A DNA stretch of 64,000 nt. Source: a virus. The notes under the pieces were generated by a model. It worked only from the letters and a program-made list of their open reading frames with translations. It had not been told where the DNA came from and made no database searches. Below are positions 56,901 through 63,959 of the stretch, in pieces (the first letter of the stretch is position 1; the number at the start of each line of letters is the position of its first letter). The position numbers and the translations under genes were made by a program. The stretch spans positions 43,391 to 107,390 of the IMG/VR virus record IMGVR_UViG_3300031703_000001; one strand, written 5' to 3'.

Positions 56901-57137
56901 ATGTACTGCACCAATGATAGTATAAGGTATTACCCCACATTGTAAATTTGCTGGTTCATTACCTATAACACCCATGTCACCATCATTGGAGTTATTAGCT
57001 GCATTACGCGCATGCCACCAACTTTGAGCTGGCTCCATTGATTGTGTAATGTCCTTATTCATCCCTTTAATGAATGAATTGGTAACTACAGATGTTGTAC
57101 CCTTTCCCTGGTTACTTGGTGTATTTTGTTTTGCCAT
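50988..57137 (-). CDS. crAss-like tail (muzzle/stabilisation) protein with inserted vWA domain, 2049 aa
   Basis: The N-terminus (N-S-F-I-K-G-M-N-K-D-I) and C-terminus (F-R-H-Y-F-T-N-V...N-N-S-K-L-L-T-S-L-R) match my memory of the large tail stabilisation/muzzle proteins of crAss-like phages. Most of the protein is beta-rich with many Tyr/Pro/Asn. A hydrophobic Ala/Gly/Ile-rich stretch at roughly residues 680-800 could insert in a membrane. Between about 1521 and 1740 lies a von Willebrand factor A domain: MIDAS D1531-x-S-x-S, then G-G-G-T and I-T-D-T-T-T. It is flanked by short Cys repeats (C-P-P-G-Y...T-G-x-C before, C-P-A-G-Y...T-G-V-C after), as if inserted in a loop. Receptor or matrix adhesion by the vWA is inference. 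Confidence 0.8.
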   Translation of the reverse strand: MAKQNTPSNQGKGTTSVVTNSFIKGMNKDITQSMEPAQSWWHARNAANNSNDGDMGVIGNEPANLQCGVIPYTIIGAVHRYGDEWIVFSTDDINSEIGRFDDSECKYTTLVNDPCLAFNRMFLITGASKENFDCTWQVYWDDANNPSRSLNIDDIPWKQEVTSATGDVCVTYSNIVPPELNCEKIRLAPLVDTPCIELTKATDGGMLQNGAYQAFVAYTENEQKVTDYIGISNVQTLWSHKGTDGSLNIDLSNLDKDFEFFELALLVRNQGQTYAKRIGLYSTERTSINLDYIDDSLVSVDLKVIPQRSPAYEKSEAMYVVNDWLLRQGPTEQFDFNYQPIANNIKCNFVINTLPASYYHNAGNKLGFLRDEQYAFFIRWIYNTGERSSSYHIPGRAPVFYGPAGLNEDQISTNANALDPSGDPVFKIWNTGGITSVAAEIQSDGSMIVARGDMGYWESTERYPSNRPDIWGDLCGKPIRHHKMPSEDGGGSSNNALHLTDTSGDLINVLGVEFTNIGRPKNNDGSYITNVVGYELLKGSRGGAKSILGKGLFRNMRKYEVPTGEDLLGNTQGLYPNYPYNDLRPDVYFHDGKNAGVLNRTDGCDNFPQSVNSFKPLGVGVDSDGEPSGYSRSVFTFSSPDLMFTKPFLNAYETRIYGDLSGKQTGSFKASEDHPQFKLLRSGAAVISAIIGIGYAVNKVQGDRSMKRTGASAVVGSPVDWTAAVGTGNTYTGVAYGIYNVSAGIKLGAVNAATAFYANGASAAALGDLWLGGTLMSAANQAYQYTTSAFGIGGAGTPGTYDISDVKNTALSNLPPTLRIPLSILTTGTNIAIGGNEIIELIYNLINKSDFVYKYNSLGQFDTFTKRNTGLWRIQNTDSNYIGQSFQSFDSGKYKINNLFRPSTVVVSLKSPIAIPSVQDKSRFVIGGEINSGGTGIPYSDNYLLDPTVPQKRNISAYYGALKYNFDNQYGQLDGIKQIPMRSCVNYLDSEKPDAFMYSSLPIFQGDVFINRYTEKVIMPIFAQYLLGQPDEFTYDYSNHVNIPYPRYWLDSQKFDMTKLANKIATLGLVSSGSLSALFPGDLFYLDRGDDSCGGSALSSVFGGSNSDPNPVLAMRYGYMYTHSNGILDFFVESEVNLANRDWEDTKAKRIYDIYEYNDLTELFHAQIEGIDNFYKYDESLSPSRFPSQLSSWGQMQPRYYDPYVAENCYVSRPKRLIYSLQAQHESKKDFWRVFLNFNYKDFKNAVSVIKPINKSGAIVFFPYLSPQMFQGLDTLKTGLDTKITIGDGGLFSQPFQNITNSDLSNEYGSCESLRSVMNTPMGLFYISQAQGKIFHYAGSGLDPISNKGMKWWFNKYLPSQLVKQFPELEYSVLSDNAVVGVGCQTIYDPNDDIVYFMKKDYRAKSNFNISYNEIKGFMLNGIVPITLGDPIYFDDASWTISYDPKAKAWISFHDWHPEFALPSINHFFTTKTIETTIPQCPPGYNFNPTTGLCEISNTATELSTVNVEELVATVTGGSADCLIDIIVAMDVSGSTNTDGRRQAQQAWLTSFLNDADISGPMGLGTMQVGFTAWAGGNINYNIPNGSGSTWTMSNTVTEPQVTSWYNTNWIGGGTVIPQALAAAQNRINLKVNSQLGDRSTQPFFKQIIIFITDTTTAPAAGVGCQYQAVGVSPTSSGPANQNVFALYCGAGSSVPPAAGVLNAISCTTGPVNVDPYQYGINASDSSTFPVVASAIASAVCAIPFECNCPAGYTKVFINATTNLYTESTGVCDDIIKPVCRKVSCSCPPSPFAGATTTITGVCPDSAPKIFQLGDPSWVDPTPQVCDYFYLTETPPNYKVGSFWRHNSRCDLFANYYGEQFPWEVDLVANTGQAVNTVRSMEYQLESYVYKNDPGYLCGDDKWEDLHFNFDQAVVYNNEQVSGLLELVPTPFNNPILELTYPIINTNNINILCSKVEQKFRFNQFWDITNDRGEFPGVGGVVTQQPIWDTSPNGYIKNLNSINLNYFKSPLQHKKFRHYFTNVILRKVDSGSRKMLLRLNNSKLLTSLR

Positions 57138-57159
57138 AGTAGTTTACTTCTTTATTAAG

Positions 57160-58047
57160 CTAGTTGGTTGGTGCATGGCTTAAAAACATATTATAATAAT
57201 TATGATATTGAGCTCTTCTGTTAACTTCCCATAACTTTCTCATTTCTGCAAAGTCAGGAGTATTAACAAAACTTAAAGCATTGTTTCTTGCAGCTCTCAG
57301 TCTAGTTTCAACTAAGTTCATTTGTTGAGAAACATTTTCACCTTGCCATATCATGTTTTCTAGAATTCTTTGTTTTAGTGCATATTCATAATATTCATTA
57401 CAATATGGTTGATCTAAAACTAAAAGGTCTCCATCAGGAGTTTCCATAGCACCTTGATAACTCAAGTATACTTTACCTGTTCTAAAAGTGGTTATTAAAA
57501 AACCATCTTTAATTTGTGCAATATCCTTTGCTTGTGCACCTAACTCAGGGCAAAAACAAGTTGGACTATTTACATCTTGTATGCGTAATTGCACAAACGT
57601 GCTAAAAGTTCTAAATTGCTCTGGTCCAATTTTTTGTACTATTTGATGGCTGTTTTTTCCATCACATGTGTCTATTACACAAACATCTTTACATGCAACA
57701 CCATCTGTACAAGATGCAACCTCTCCTGGAGCTGGCACATAAGGAACATCATTAAATGTTTCTACATGTGTTCCTGAAGGCATTGTTGTATTTATCTTAT
57801 ATTCACCACAGAGAAATGCATAATTAAGATATGCAAAGTCCATTGGTAGTTGACCCCTTCCATGTTCAATATCAATGACAACTTCTTTAGTTCTATGTAT
57901 TTTCATACCCAGATCATAATTCACTCTAGTTGCAACTTTGATAAGCTGTTGAGGTTCAATCATACCTTCTAATGCATATGTAGAAAAATCAATGGAAACA
58001 TCTTCCATTAATTGAGTGAACGTTCTATATTTTTGTGATACTCCCAT
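57160..58047 (-). CDS. Tail ring/connector protein, crAss-like, 295 aa
   Basis: Probable head-tail ring component. It has a helical N-terminus (Y-R-T-F-T-Q-L-M-E-D-V), a beta-rich centre with an unusual cluster of cysteines (C-T-D-G-V-A-C-K-D-V-C...C-D-G) at about 112-128, and a long helical C-terminus containing E-T-R-L-R-A-A-R-N-N-A. The order ring protein, ring protein, large tail protein matches crAss-like phages. It starts one base into the stop region of the adjacent 223-residue gene and ends 22 bases before the 2049-residue gene. Assignment by context and recalled similarity. Confidence 0.7.
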   Translation of the reverse strand: MGVSQKYRTFTQLMEDVSIDFSTYALEGMIEPQQLIKVATRVNYDLGMKIHRTKEVVIDIEHGRGQLPMDFAYLNYAFLCGEYKINTTMPSGTHVETFNDVPYVPAPGEVASCTDGVACKDVCVIDTCDGKNSHQIVQKIGPEQFRTFSTFVQLRIQDVNSPTCFCPELGAQAKDIAQIKDGFLITTFRTGKVYLSYQGAMETPDGDLLVLDQPYCNEYYEYALKQRILENMIWQGENVSQQMNLVETRLRAARNNALSFVNTPDFAEMRKLWEVNRRAQYHNYYNMFLSHAPTN

Positions 58048-58718
58048 TATCTATGTATGTTTTGTTTGTTATCAGAGTCTTCTGCTGGAACCTTCAGTGT
58101 ATTCATCATTGTGTTAATTACTTGACTTTCAATTTCTGCAAATAAAGCTTCCGGAATGTATATTGGTTGTTCATATCTAGGTGTACAATCATCAGCTGGA
58201 TCACAATTCCATTTTGTAATATCTGAATTAAATACCCCTTCAAGCTTCAACGCTTCCCATTCTATATTAGGAGAATAAATGTAACCATCCAACCACCAGA
58301 AATATCTTGTTGTATTATACTTGAATGACGTTGTTTTAGTCATAGAGGTGTATGTACCCGGTTGAGTTGCTTGGAGCTCTTGTGAGCCGTCTATGGAGCT
58401 TACAGTACGGATAAGCGGTCCCCAATATCCTTCCATCATAGAAGGTAATCTTACCTTGCTTCTTTTTATGGTACACCCGCTAGTAATTCCTGAACAATGT
58501 GCTTCCACTTTATCCACATCTATTAGTTCAATGTAAGGTAAGGATTTCCAGACTGAGTTAAATTTCATTAGCTTATTAGCATAATCTTGCCTACGCATTA
58601 ATACTTGGGCAAACTTTTCTATTAAACTGTATATATATCTATCTGTAACATAGGCATCTTGTACCTCTGCTTTAACCTGTCCTCTTATTCTTGATATTGC
58701 TTCTGCTATTGTTGACAT
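58047..58718 (-). CDS. Tail ring/connector protein, crAss-like, 223 aa
   Basis: The N-terminal helices contain D-R-Y-I-Y-S-L-I-E-K-F-A followed by R-R-Q-D-Y-A-N-K-L-M-K-F-N-S, and then E-L-I-D-V-D-K-V-E-A-x-C, a pattern I associate with a conserved ring protein of crAss-like phages. The middle is beta-rich (S-K-V-R-L-P, F-K-Y-N-T-T-R-Y-F-W-W-L-D-G) and the C-terminus helical. It is this gene, with its two neighbours, that most clearly points to Crassvirales. Start and stop overlap or nearly abut adjacent genes. Confidence 0.75.
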   Translation of the reverse strand: MSTIAEAISRIRGQVKAEVQDAYVTDRYIYSLIEKFAQVLMRRQDYANKLMKFNSVWKSLPYIELIDVDKVEAHCSGITSGCTIKRSKVRLPSMMEGYWGPLIRTVSSIDGSQELQATQPGTYTSMTKTTSFKYNTTRYFWWLDGYIYSPNIEWEALKLEGVFNSDITKWNCDPADDCTPRYEQPIYIPEALFAEIESQVINTMMNTLKVPAEDSDNKQNIHR

Positions 58719-58723
58719 GTTAT

Positions 58724-59290
58724 TTATATTTCAAATTCATTATAATTCTTTAGAGCTTCTTTTGTTTGTTCTACATCTTGATCATAAAGGTGAGCAACTC
58801 TATATTTGTTTTTCATGACTAAATACTTTGTCCAATTTAATGGGTATGTCTTAGCCACTGCTCTTTTAAAATCCCTACATGCAACAAATCTCCAAAGCTC
58901 TCTATTTTTGTATCTGTATTTTGTAGACCAGTTAGTATAAAAAATCTTTGCAACATTACCATCAGTTTCCCAATTCTTATTTTGCAAGACCTTACCATAT
59001 TCATGGGATAAAGCGTAATTTGGATTAACTGTTTTAGATGAAGGACATGTTCCAATAAATAAATACCCAAGTGAATCCGGTAGCTCTACACCATCTCTAT
59101 GATTAATAACTGCATTCCATAGTTTTACATTATATAGTTTAATTATTTTCTTTAATTTATCATTATCAATATTGGAATACAAAGGTTTCTTATCCTTGAA
59201 TTCTTTTATTGTCTCCTTATTCAATATACCCAACCTTTTCTCTCTATATCTAGATGCATTCAGGTCTGGTTTTTTAAAATTGTTAATCAT
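58724..59290 (-). CDS. Conserved crAss-like virion-associated protein, 188 aa
   Basis: Basic, mostly helical protein beginning F-K-K-P-D-L-N-A-S-R-Y-R-E-K-R-L, a type of N-terminus I recall next to ring proteins of crAss-like phages. Around residue 90-125 it has G-Y-L-F-I-G-T-C-P-S and several aromatic residues; the C-terminus is charged helix. It lies 5 bases upstream of the 223-residue ring protein and directly after the terminator of the phosphoesterase unit, so it is the first gene of the main late transcript. It may be a connector or assembly protein; no motif proves this. Confidence 0.6.
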   Translation of the reverse strand: MINNFKKPDLNASRYREKRLGILNKETIKEFKDKKPLYSNIDNDKLKKIIKLYNVKLWNAVINHRDGVELPDSLGYLFIGTCPSSKTVNPNYALSHEYGKVLQNKNWETDGNVAKIFYTNWSTKYRYKNRELWRFVACRDFKRAVAKTYPLNWTKYLVMKNKYRVAHLYDQDVEQTKEALKNYNEFEI

Positions 59291-59303
59291 ACAGTTATAT
59301 TTA

Positions 59304-59314
59304 TAATTTACAAA
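59304..59314 (-). promoter_or_regulatory. Variant of late motif before 188-aa gene
   Basis: TTTGTAAATTA on the minus strand, one mismatch from the exact late motif, followed by TAAATATAA. It is only 14 bases from the ATG at 59290, unlike the 46-53 bases of the exact copies, so it is weaker evidence. It directly follows the phosphoesterase terminator, where a new promoter is needed. Confidence 0.35.
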
Positions 59315-59346
59315 AAAAACCCCACTTAATGAAATTTAATTGGGGT
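59312..59346 (-). terminator. Rho-independent terminator of phosphoesterase gene
   Basis: On the minus strand: stem ACCCCA...TTAA / TTAA...TGGGGT (59319-59329 with 59336-59346, one mismatch) followed by a run of eight T. It starts only 3 bases beyond the stop of the phosphoesterase gene. Confidence 0.85.
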
Positions 59347-59348
59347 CA

Positions 59349-60572
59349 TTATATAGCTTGATGAGTTAATTCACATAAAACACCTGTAATTTCATCTTGT
59401 AACTCTAGTTTACCAGCTCTTCTATTACCTGTGAACTTATTAGAATAATGATAATAGTCAGTCTTACCTAAACTAGGTAAAGTCTTTTCTATAAATCCTG
59501 CAGTTTCATTAGATGTCATATACTCAACTTTCCTATCCGTATGGATATGACCTTTAAATAATGTTCTATTTGTTGTACGTCCCCATTCTTCATGATATTC
59601 TGAAGCATAAATTAAAGGATTGTTTTTACTACGTTTATCTCCATGCTCAAATCCATTGAAGTTATTACCCCACACATGAACTTTTCTTTCAGCATATGTC
59701 ACATCCCATGTTATCTCATCACTCACTATTGATTTAGATAAAGCATGTGCTAGATGAAATGAAGAAAGCCTGTCATGATTACCTGGAACATATACAATGA
59801 CTAAATTATTACAGAAAGCTTTTATGTAATTAATACCCCAGTGCATTGCATCAAAGGCTTGCGTATATGCGTCTGTTGCACTTACACAATTATCTACGGG
59901 TGTCCCACCTGTAGTTGTACCATGAAATGTGTCCATGTTTATTAAATCTCCACCTACAACAAAATATAATGTCTCTACATAATATTTTGGATGTATGCTT
60001 TCTACAAGATCAATTATTGTTTCTTCAAAGTCTTTATCAATTGTCTCATTGCCTTCTTTACCAAAGTGAATATCTTGTAATGACATTATACCGCAAACTT
60101 TTTTGCTTCCTTTTGGTTTAACAAGGTTTGTTTTTGGTATTCTATATGTTTTAGGTTTCCAATTTGCAATTAATTCTTCAAGATTATCTAAACTTGTTTC
60201 TTTAATCCTAGATACTAATGCTGATACTCTCCAATGGTCTCCCATTTGTTTATTCCAATATTGAGATAATTTCCAAATGGATGTATCAATATTAAGTAAT
60301 TTTATAATTTCTTCTGGAGATTTAGGTTCATGTGAAAATGTTCCTGATATTTTACCTGTACCTTTTTCTAGATCTATTGCTTCTGCAATTTCTGCATTCT
60401 TGGATGCATTTGAAAAAAACCTCTGCTTTTGCTTTGCTTCTTTTCTCTCTAATTTAAGTTCTTTTTTGATTTCTAAATACTTTGATTCAGTAATACCCAA
60501 CCGGGCTGCGCAGTATGTAACATTCTTTTTCCACTTTAATGTTTCTGCAACCTTATTTTTAATATTTGACAT
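59349..60572 (-). CDS. Calcineurin-like metallophosphoesterase with N-terminal HTH-like segment
   Basis: 407 residues. The C-terminal domain has the full dimetal phosphoesterase set: D167-x-H169, G-G-D209, G-N-H266-D267 and G-H-I-H344. The N-terminal 50 residues look like a helix-turn-helix (C-A-A-R-L-G-I-T-E-S-K-Y). The substrate is unknown; related phage enzymes may act on nucleic acid ends or nucleotides. The longest frame begins at 60596, but the -7 element TATCTTTG at 60594-60601 would put transcription start near 60588, so I choose the ATG at 60572. The gene has its own promoter and terminator inside a late block, like a moron gene. Confidence 0.88.
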   Translation of the reverse strand: MSNIKNKVAETLKWKKNVTYCAARLGITESKYLEIKKELKLERKEAKQKQRFFSNASKNAEIAEAIDLEKGTGKISGTFSHEPKSPEEIIKLLNIDTSIWKLSQYWNKQMGDHWRVSALVSRIKETSLDNLEELIANWKPKTYRIPKTNLVKPKGSKKVCGIMSLQDIHFGKEGNETIDKDFEETIIDLVESIHPKYYVETLYFVVGGDLINMDTFHGTTTGGTPVDNCVSATDAYTQAFDAMHWGINYIKAFCNNLVIVYVPGNHDRLSSFHLAHALSKSIVSDEITWDVTYAERKVHVWGNNFNGFEHGDKRSKNNPLIYASEYHEEWGRTTNRTLFKGHIHTDRKVEYMTSNETAGFIEKTLPSLGKTDYYHYSNKFTGNRRAGKLELQDEITGVLCELTHQAI

Positions 60573-60593
60573 ACATAAAATTTTTTGATTAAC

Positions 60594-60601
60594 CAAAGAT
60601 A
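60594..60601 (-). promoter_or_regulatory. Host-type -7 element of phosphoesterase gene
   Basis: TATCTTTG on the minus strand (exact TAnnTTTG), 21 bases before the ATG at 60572. A TTG lies 14 bases further upstream, closer than the usual 18-20, so the -33 element is weak. Confidence 0.55.
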
Positions 60602-60634
60602 TGTAAAATTTATTACAACCTTATGTTTATAAAA

Positions 60635-60663
60635 CAAAAAAGAGACTGAGTTGCCCCAGTCCC
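60635..60663 (-). terminator. Rho-independent terminator after 186-aa adhesion gene
   Basis: On the minus strand GGGACTG / CAGTCTC (one G-T pair) closes an 8-base loop and is followed by six T. It terminates the transcript of the genes at 60720-63565 before the phosphoesterase unit. Confidence 0.85.
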
Positions 60664-60719
60664 TTCCAACTTGTGTAGTAGAAAACCAACAAACTACCAC
60701 TCTGTTGTCTTTTAAAGTA

Positions 60720-61280
60720 CTATACGGCTAATGTAGAAAATAGTATTTCTATTGGCTTACAACTTGCGCTGTTACCATTATCCACAACCTTAACTTTATA
60801 TGCTGTACTAGCAATTAAGTTAGTTATTGTATAGTCTGAAATTGTTGTTACAATTGGAACTGTATTAGCCAGTGTCCAACCTGTTGATGCAATTTGTGTA
60901 TCATAATATATATTGATACCTGTACTTGAACTCCACGTTCCATTCCAAAGAACAGAAGCTGTTGAGCCGGTAATGATACCAGCATAAACATTATACGGAT
61001 CATGTTGTGTATCATTTGATGTACACGTACCTAATCCATTACTTATCATCATAGCAAATTTTTGAATGATTGAATCTAATCTTTCACCTTTAGATACTTG
61101 CAATAAAGAACCTACATCCCCAATTTGAAAAGTGGTGCCACAATAGCTTACACACTCAGCACATTGGATATCATCACATCTTTCACTACCCACACTACAA
61201 TCAGTATAGGTACATGCGTTAGTTAGAGCTGTATCAGAACAACCACACTTACTACTACATTTTGTACAATTACATGCCAT
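60720..61280 (-). CDS. Cysteine-rich virion appendage protein with FN3-like domain, 186 aa
   Basis: Eleven cysteines fall in the first 47 residues, in C-x-C and C-x-x-C pairs, followed by C-V-S-Y-C-G...V-S-K-G-E-R-L-D-S-I-I-Q-K-F-A (about 43-76). A similar but less Cys-rich block opens the 739-residue protein upstream (C-V-I-W-Q-G...N-G-D-T-I-T-E-V-V-A-K-L-A). The C-terminal 90 residues have the strand pattern of a fibronectin type III domain (V-L-W-N-G-T-W ... Y-K-V-K-V-V-D). It is probably a small tail appendage sharing an attachment module with its larger neighbour. It ends at a terminator. Metal binding or disulfide bonding by the Cys cluster is not resolvable. Confidence 0.65.
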   Translation of the reverse strand: MACNCTKCSSKCGCSDTALTNACTYTDCSVGSERCDDIQCAECVSYCGTTFQIGDVGSLLQVSKGERLDSIIQKFAMMISNGLGTCTSNDTQHDPYNVYAGIITGSTASVLWNGTWSSSTGINIYYDTQIASTGWTLANTVPIVTTISDYTITNLIASTAYKVKVVDNGNSASCKPIEILFSTLAV

Positions 61281-61302
61281 TTTTATTTTGTTTTAAAATC
61301 CA

Positions 61303-61325
61303 CCTCTACAGCTAATGTATAGAGG
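61303..61325 (-). other. Intergenic hairpin between adhesion genes
   Basis: CCTCTA / TAGAGG with an 11-base loop, in the 65-base gap between the 739- and 186-residue genes. On the minus strand it is followed by TGGATTTTAAAAC, only weakly T-rich, so it may be a partial terminator or mRNA processing site. Confidence 0.4.
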
Positions 61326-61345
61326 GAGATTGTTTTTTATTTTAA

Positions 61346-63565
61346 TTAAGGTGTAACACCTGTACAACCATTTGTTATTTCAGACATAACTGCTGACGTA
61401 TTATAACTTGCATTCCAATTACCGCTTGTTGCAGTAGCAAAAGTTTGCCATGGGTAAGTTGTTACTCCACCTGATGTATACGGTTTATTAACACCTGCAC
61501 CTAACACAAAACATTTAATTCCCTGTGTTGCACATGTTATAGCTAATGTATTCATTCTAGAAACATCTGTTGCAGTGAATGCATCATCAGAACCACTTGG
61601 TAACTCATCTGTATATATCAATAGGTATTTAGCTACACCAGATCTAAATGATCCTAAAAAAGCATTTGCTTCTACAACTAATCCAATTGCCATATCTGTT
61701 GGCTCAGCAGCTCCATAACCATTTCCAATAGGCCAACCTGCTGTTGCAGGACCTGTATTAATTTTATTTAATTGAGTTGTAAAACTCGCGCTATTATTTG
61801 TTTGAAACATTTCCACAGCGGTAATAAACTGATATGCAGATGTACCTGTATTAATTATTTTTTGTGATGCTGGTAATGCTACATAATCTACAGATGTATT
61901 ATATGAAGGTGTTCTACCAACAGCCTCATCAGCTAATGCTAAACCTAGTCTATAATCACTTGGAGAAGATTCTAATTGTATTGTTGTAATGATGCTTGCA
62001 ATACCAGCTTTAATTGTATTAACAACTGTACCCATGCTTGCTGTATAGTCAATTATAAAAGCAACATCCATTCCTTGATCACAAGCGGCTCCTGCCCCTT
62101 CTGTTGTGAAAGGTGTAGTAATTGGACAAATATCCTCAGCACCATTTAAAGTAACTGTTACTTGAATATAAAAACTTGTACTTGGTGTTAAACCACCAAA
62201 TGATTGACTAACATTAGTAATAGGATTATTTACAACAGCTGATGCTACAAGTGTAGAAGTAAGTGAATCATATATTTCAATAAGATATGAAGCAGTTATA
62301 CCTATCAGATTTGTGAATGTAACAACTACTCCTGTTTCAGTAACACTTCCCACGGCTACATTGCTAGGACAAGGTATAATACCATCCACAGATTTAGTCT
62401 GTGTTTCTTGACATGTATCAACACCATCAGTTACACAAAATGCTACTGAAGTTGTTAAAGATTGTTGTGTATTTAATGTTGGTAAAGCTATGCTTATACC
62501 TGAAGGGTTACTTTGTAATGTTGAAACGCTTACCTGATTTGATACAGCCAAGCCATTTACATCTGTAATTGTTATTATACTACTTCCTGAGCAATCATTA
62601 AATGTTGCAGGAATACTAGAAGTCATAAAGTTAAACGTAAGCCCTGTTATTTCTCCAGTTGTACCTATATCAGTAGTAGTGTTATAATTGAATATTACAG
62701 AATCACATCCTCCAGGACAACAGTTAAGTTGTATTGCAGTTATTGCTGTATACATATCATCTATTACCACCCATGCATTTTGCACAGATTGTGCAAGATT
62801 GATAGGAGAACCATTCCACCCACCAATACTACCATAGTTACTACCAGGGTTAGTTAGGGTTGCAGATGTGTTTGTTATAAATGATTGTTGAATTGTTCCT
62901 AAAATTGCAGAAGGTAAACCTACAGCATTTTCCAATGAACAAAATCTTGCTTCTAATGCCAATACTAAAACTGATACATTAGTTAATACAGAAGGTAATA
63001 TACAAGTTGGTATAACTTGGGATTCAGCTGTAGCTGAAGAACAAGGTAATACACAATTTTCTAAAATTGTAAGTCTTCCTGTAATAGATGAAAGCGTTGA
63101 ATTAATTATATTTATACTAGTTAAATTAGTACATACTTGATTTGCAATAAGTGTAGCAAATAAATCTAAACGCAATTGTGTTACAGGATTACCACTTTCA
63201 TCATCATACTGCAAACAAGCAGGTAATGTCATTATTGGTAAGTCATCTGTTATACCTCTAGGTTTACCTGTTGTAGCATTTGCACAGATACTAACCACCA
63301 TTGCATTTAATACATCCACCAATTCAGTTGGAGTAACTCCAGGAATCTTTAAGCATGTTAAATCTAAACCGGTAAGTACAGGATTTGATTTAACACCGTC
63401 AGTGATTAATGAGCATACCTCTGTTGCAAGTTTAGCCACCACTTCTGTGATAGTATCACCATTACATAAATTAATACATGCAATATCTGGCCCTTGCCAT
63501 ATTACACAATTAGATGAGATATTATCACATCCATTTGTTGAACTGCTTGAGTTAGTTGGAATCAT
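61346..63565 (-). CDS. Tail adhesion protein with FN3-like and vWA domains, 739 aa
   Basis: The N-terminal block (residues about 12-55: N-C-V-I-W-Q-G-P-D-I-A-C...G-D-T-I) is shared with the 186-residue protein and is probably the virion attachment part. A Thr/Ser/Asn-rich beta region follows, then FN3-like strands (about 395-490), then a C-terminal von Willebrand A domain from about 498: MIDAS D506-Y-T-A-S510, a downstream E-P-T-D and L-I-Y-T-D-E-L. Such domains bind proteins through a metal ion. The gene starts 51 bases after an exact late motif copy (63616-63626), so it is the first gene of a late transcript. Use in host recognition is inferred. Confidence 0.8.
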   Translation of the reverse strand: MIPTNSSSSTNGCDNISSNCVIWQGPDIACINLCNGDTITEVVAKLATEVCSLITDGVKSNPVLTGLDLTCLKIPGVTPTELVDVLNAMVVSICANATTGKPRGITDDLPIMTLPACLQYDDESGNPVTQLRLDLFATLIANQVCTNLTSINIINSTLSSITGRLTILENCVLPCSSATAESQVIPTCILPSVLTNVSVLVLALEARFCSLENAVGLPSAILGTIQQSFITNTSATLTNPGSNYGSIGGWNGSPINLAQSVQNAWVVIDDMYTAITAIQLNCCPGGCDSVIFNYNTTTDIGTTGEITGLTFNFMTSSIPATFNDCSGSSIITITDVNGLAVSNQVSVSTLQSNPSGISIALPTLNTQQSLTTSVAFCVTDGVDTCQETQTKSVDGIIPCPSNVAVGSVTETGVVVTFTNLIGITASYLIEIYDSLTSTLVASAVVNNPITNVSQSFGGLTPSTSFYIQVTVTLNGAEDICPITTPFTTEGAGAACDQGMDVAFIIDYTASMGTVVNTIKAGIASIITTIQLESSPSDYRLGLALADEAVGRTPSYNTSVDYVALPASQKIINTGTSAYQFITAVEMFQTNNSASFTTQLNKINTGPATAGWPIGNGYGAAEPTDMAIGLVVEANAFLGSFRSGVAKYLLIYTDELPSGSDDAFTATDVSRMNTLAITCATQGIKCFVLGAGVNKPYTSGGVTTYPWQTFATATSGNWNASYNTSAVMSEITNGCTGVTP

Positions 63566-63615
63566 AAATATTTTTTTTACTATAATGTAATGTGATCTTA
63601 CACGCTATACACTTA

Positions 63616-63626
63616 TAATATACAAA
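63616..63626 (-). promoter_or_regulatory. Candidate late promoter motif, copy 4
   Basis: Exact TTTGTATATTA on the minus strand, followed by TAAGTGTATAG, 51 bases before the ATG at 63565. Confidence 0.6.
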
Positions 63627-63692
63627 ATTTTTTAAAACCAAACAAGTAATGTCTGATTTTAAAAAATTTTATAAAATAGATATGAGGGTTGA

Positions 63693-63959
63693 TTATACTT
63701 TGGTAAGCGTGTCTTTGGTTTTTTCTTGAGGTGAAAGTGTACCATCTTCAAGACTAATATTTACTGCTCCGTACTTTTCTTCCAATTTAACAGTTAACAC
63801 AGTCCACTTTGCTTGCATTTCTGTATGGCTTGTTACTAGTTGATTCTTAACTAATTCAGCATTACCAATATTCAGTAACAAATTATTAATTTCAGATTGA
63901 AGATGTTTAACTTCAGTAAGTTCCGCAACTGTAAGTTTTTTTGATTTTGATTTTGCCAT
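63693..63959 (-). CDS. Small coiled-coil protein, 88 aa
   Basis: A Lys/Ser-rich start is followed by one long helix with heptad spacing (about residues 10-65: L-T-E-V-K-H-L-Q-S-E-I-N-N-L-L-L), then K-Y-G-A-V-N-I-S-L-E-D-G-T-L, a short beta hairpin, and a Lys-rich tail. Similar small coiled-coil proteins are common in crAss-like late regions, as I recall. It is separated from the downstream 739-residue gene by about 130 bases that hold the late motif. Likely an assembly or scaffold-type factor, but function is unknown. Confidence 0.7.
   Translation of the reverse strand: MAKSKSKKLTVAELTEVKHLQSEINNLLLNIGNAELVKNQLVTSHTEMQAKWTVLTVKLEEKYGAVNISLEDGTLSPQEKTKDTLTKV

Noticed and set aside
60664-60719. 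Small RNA between the phosphoesterase and the 186-residue gene
   Set aside because: Only short, interrupted pairings (for example GTAGT/ACTAC) are present beyond the terminator.
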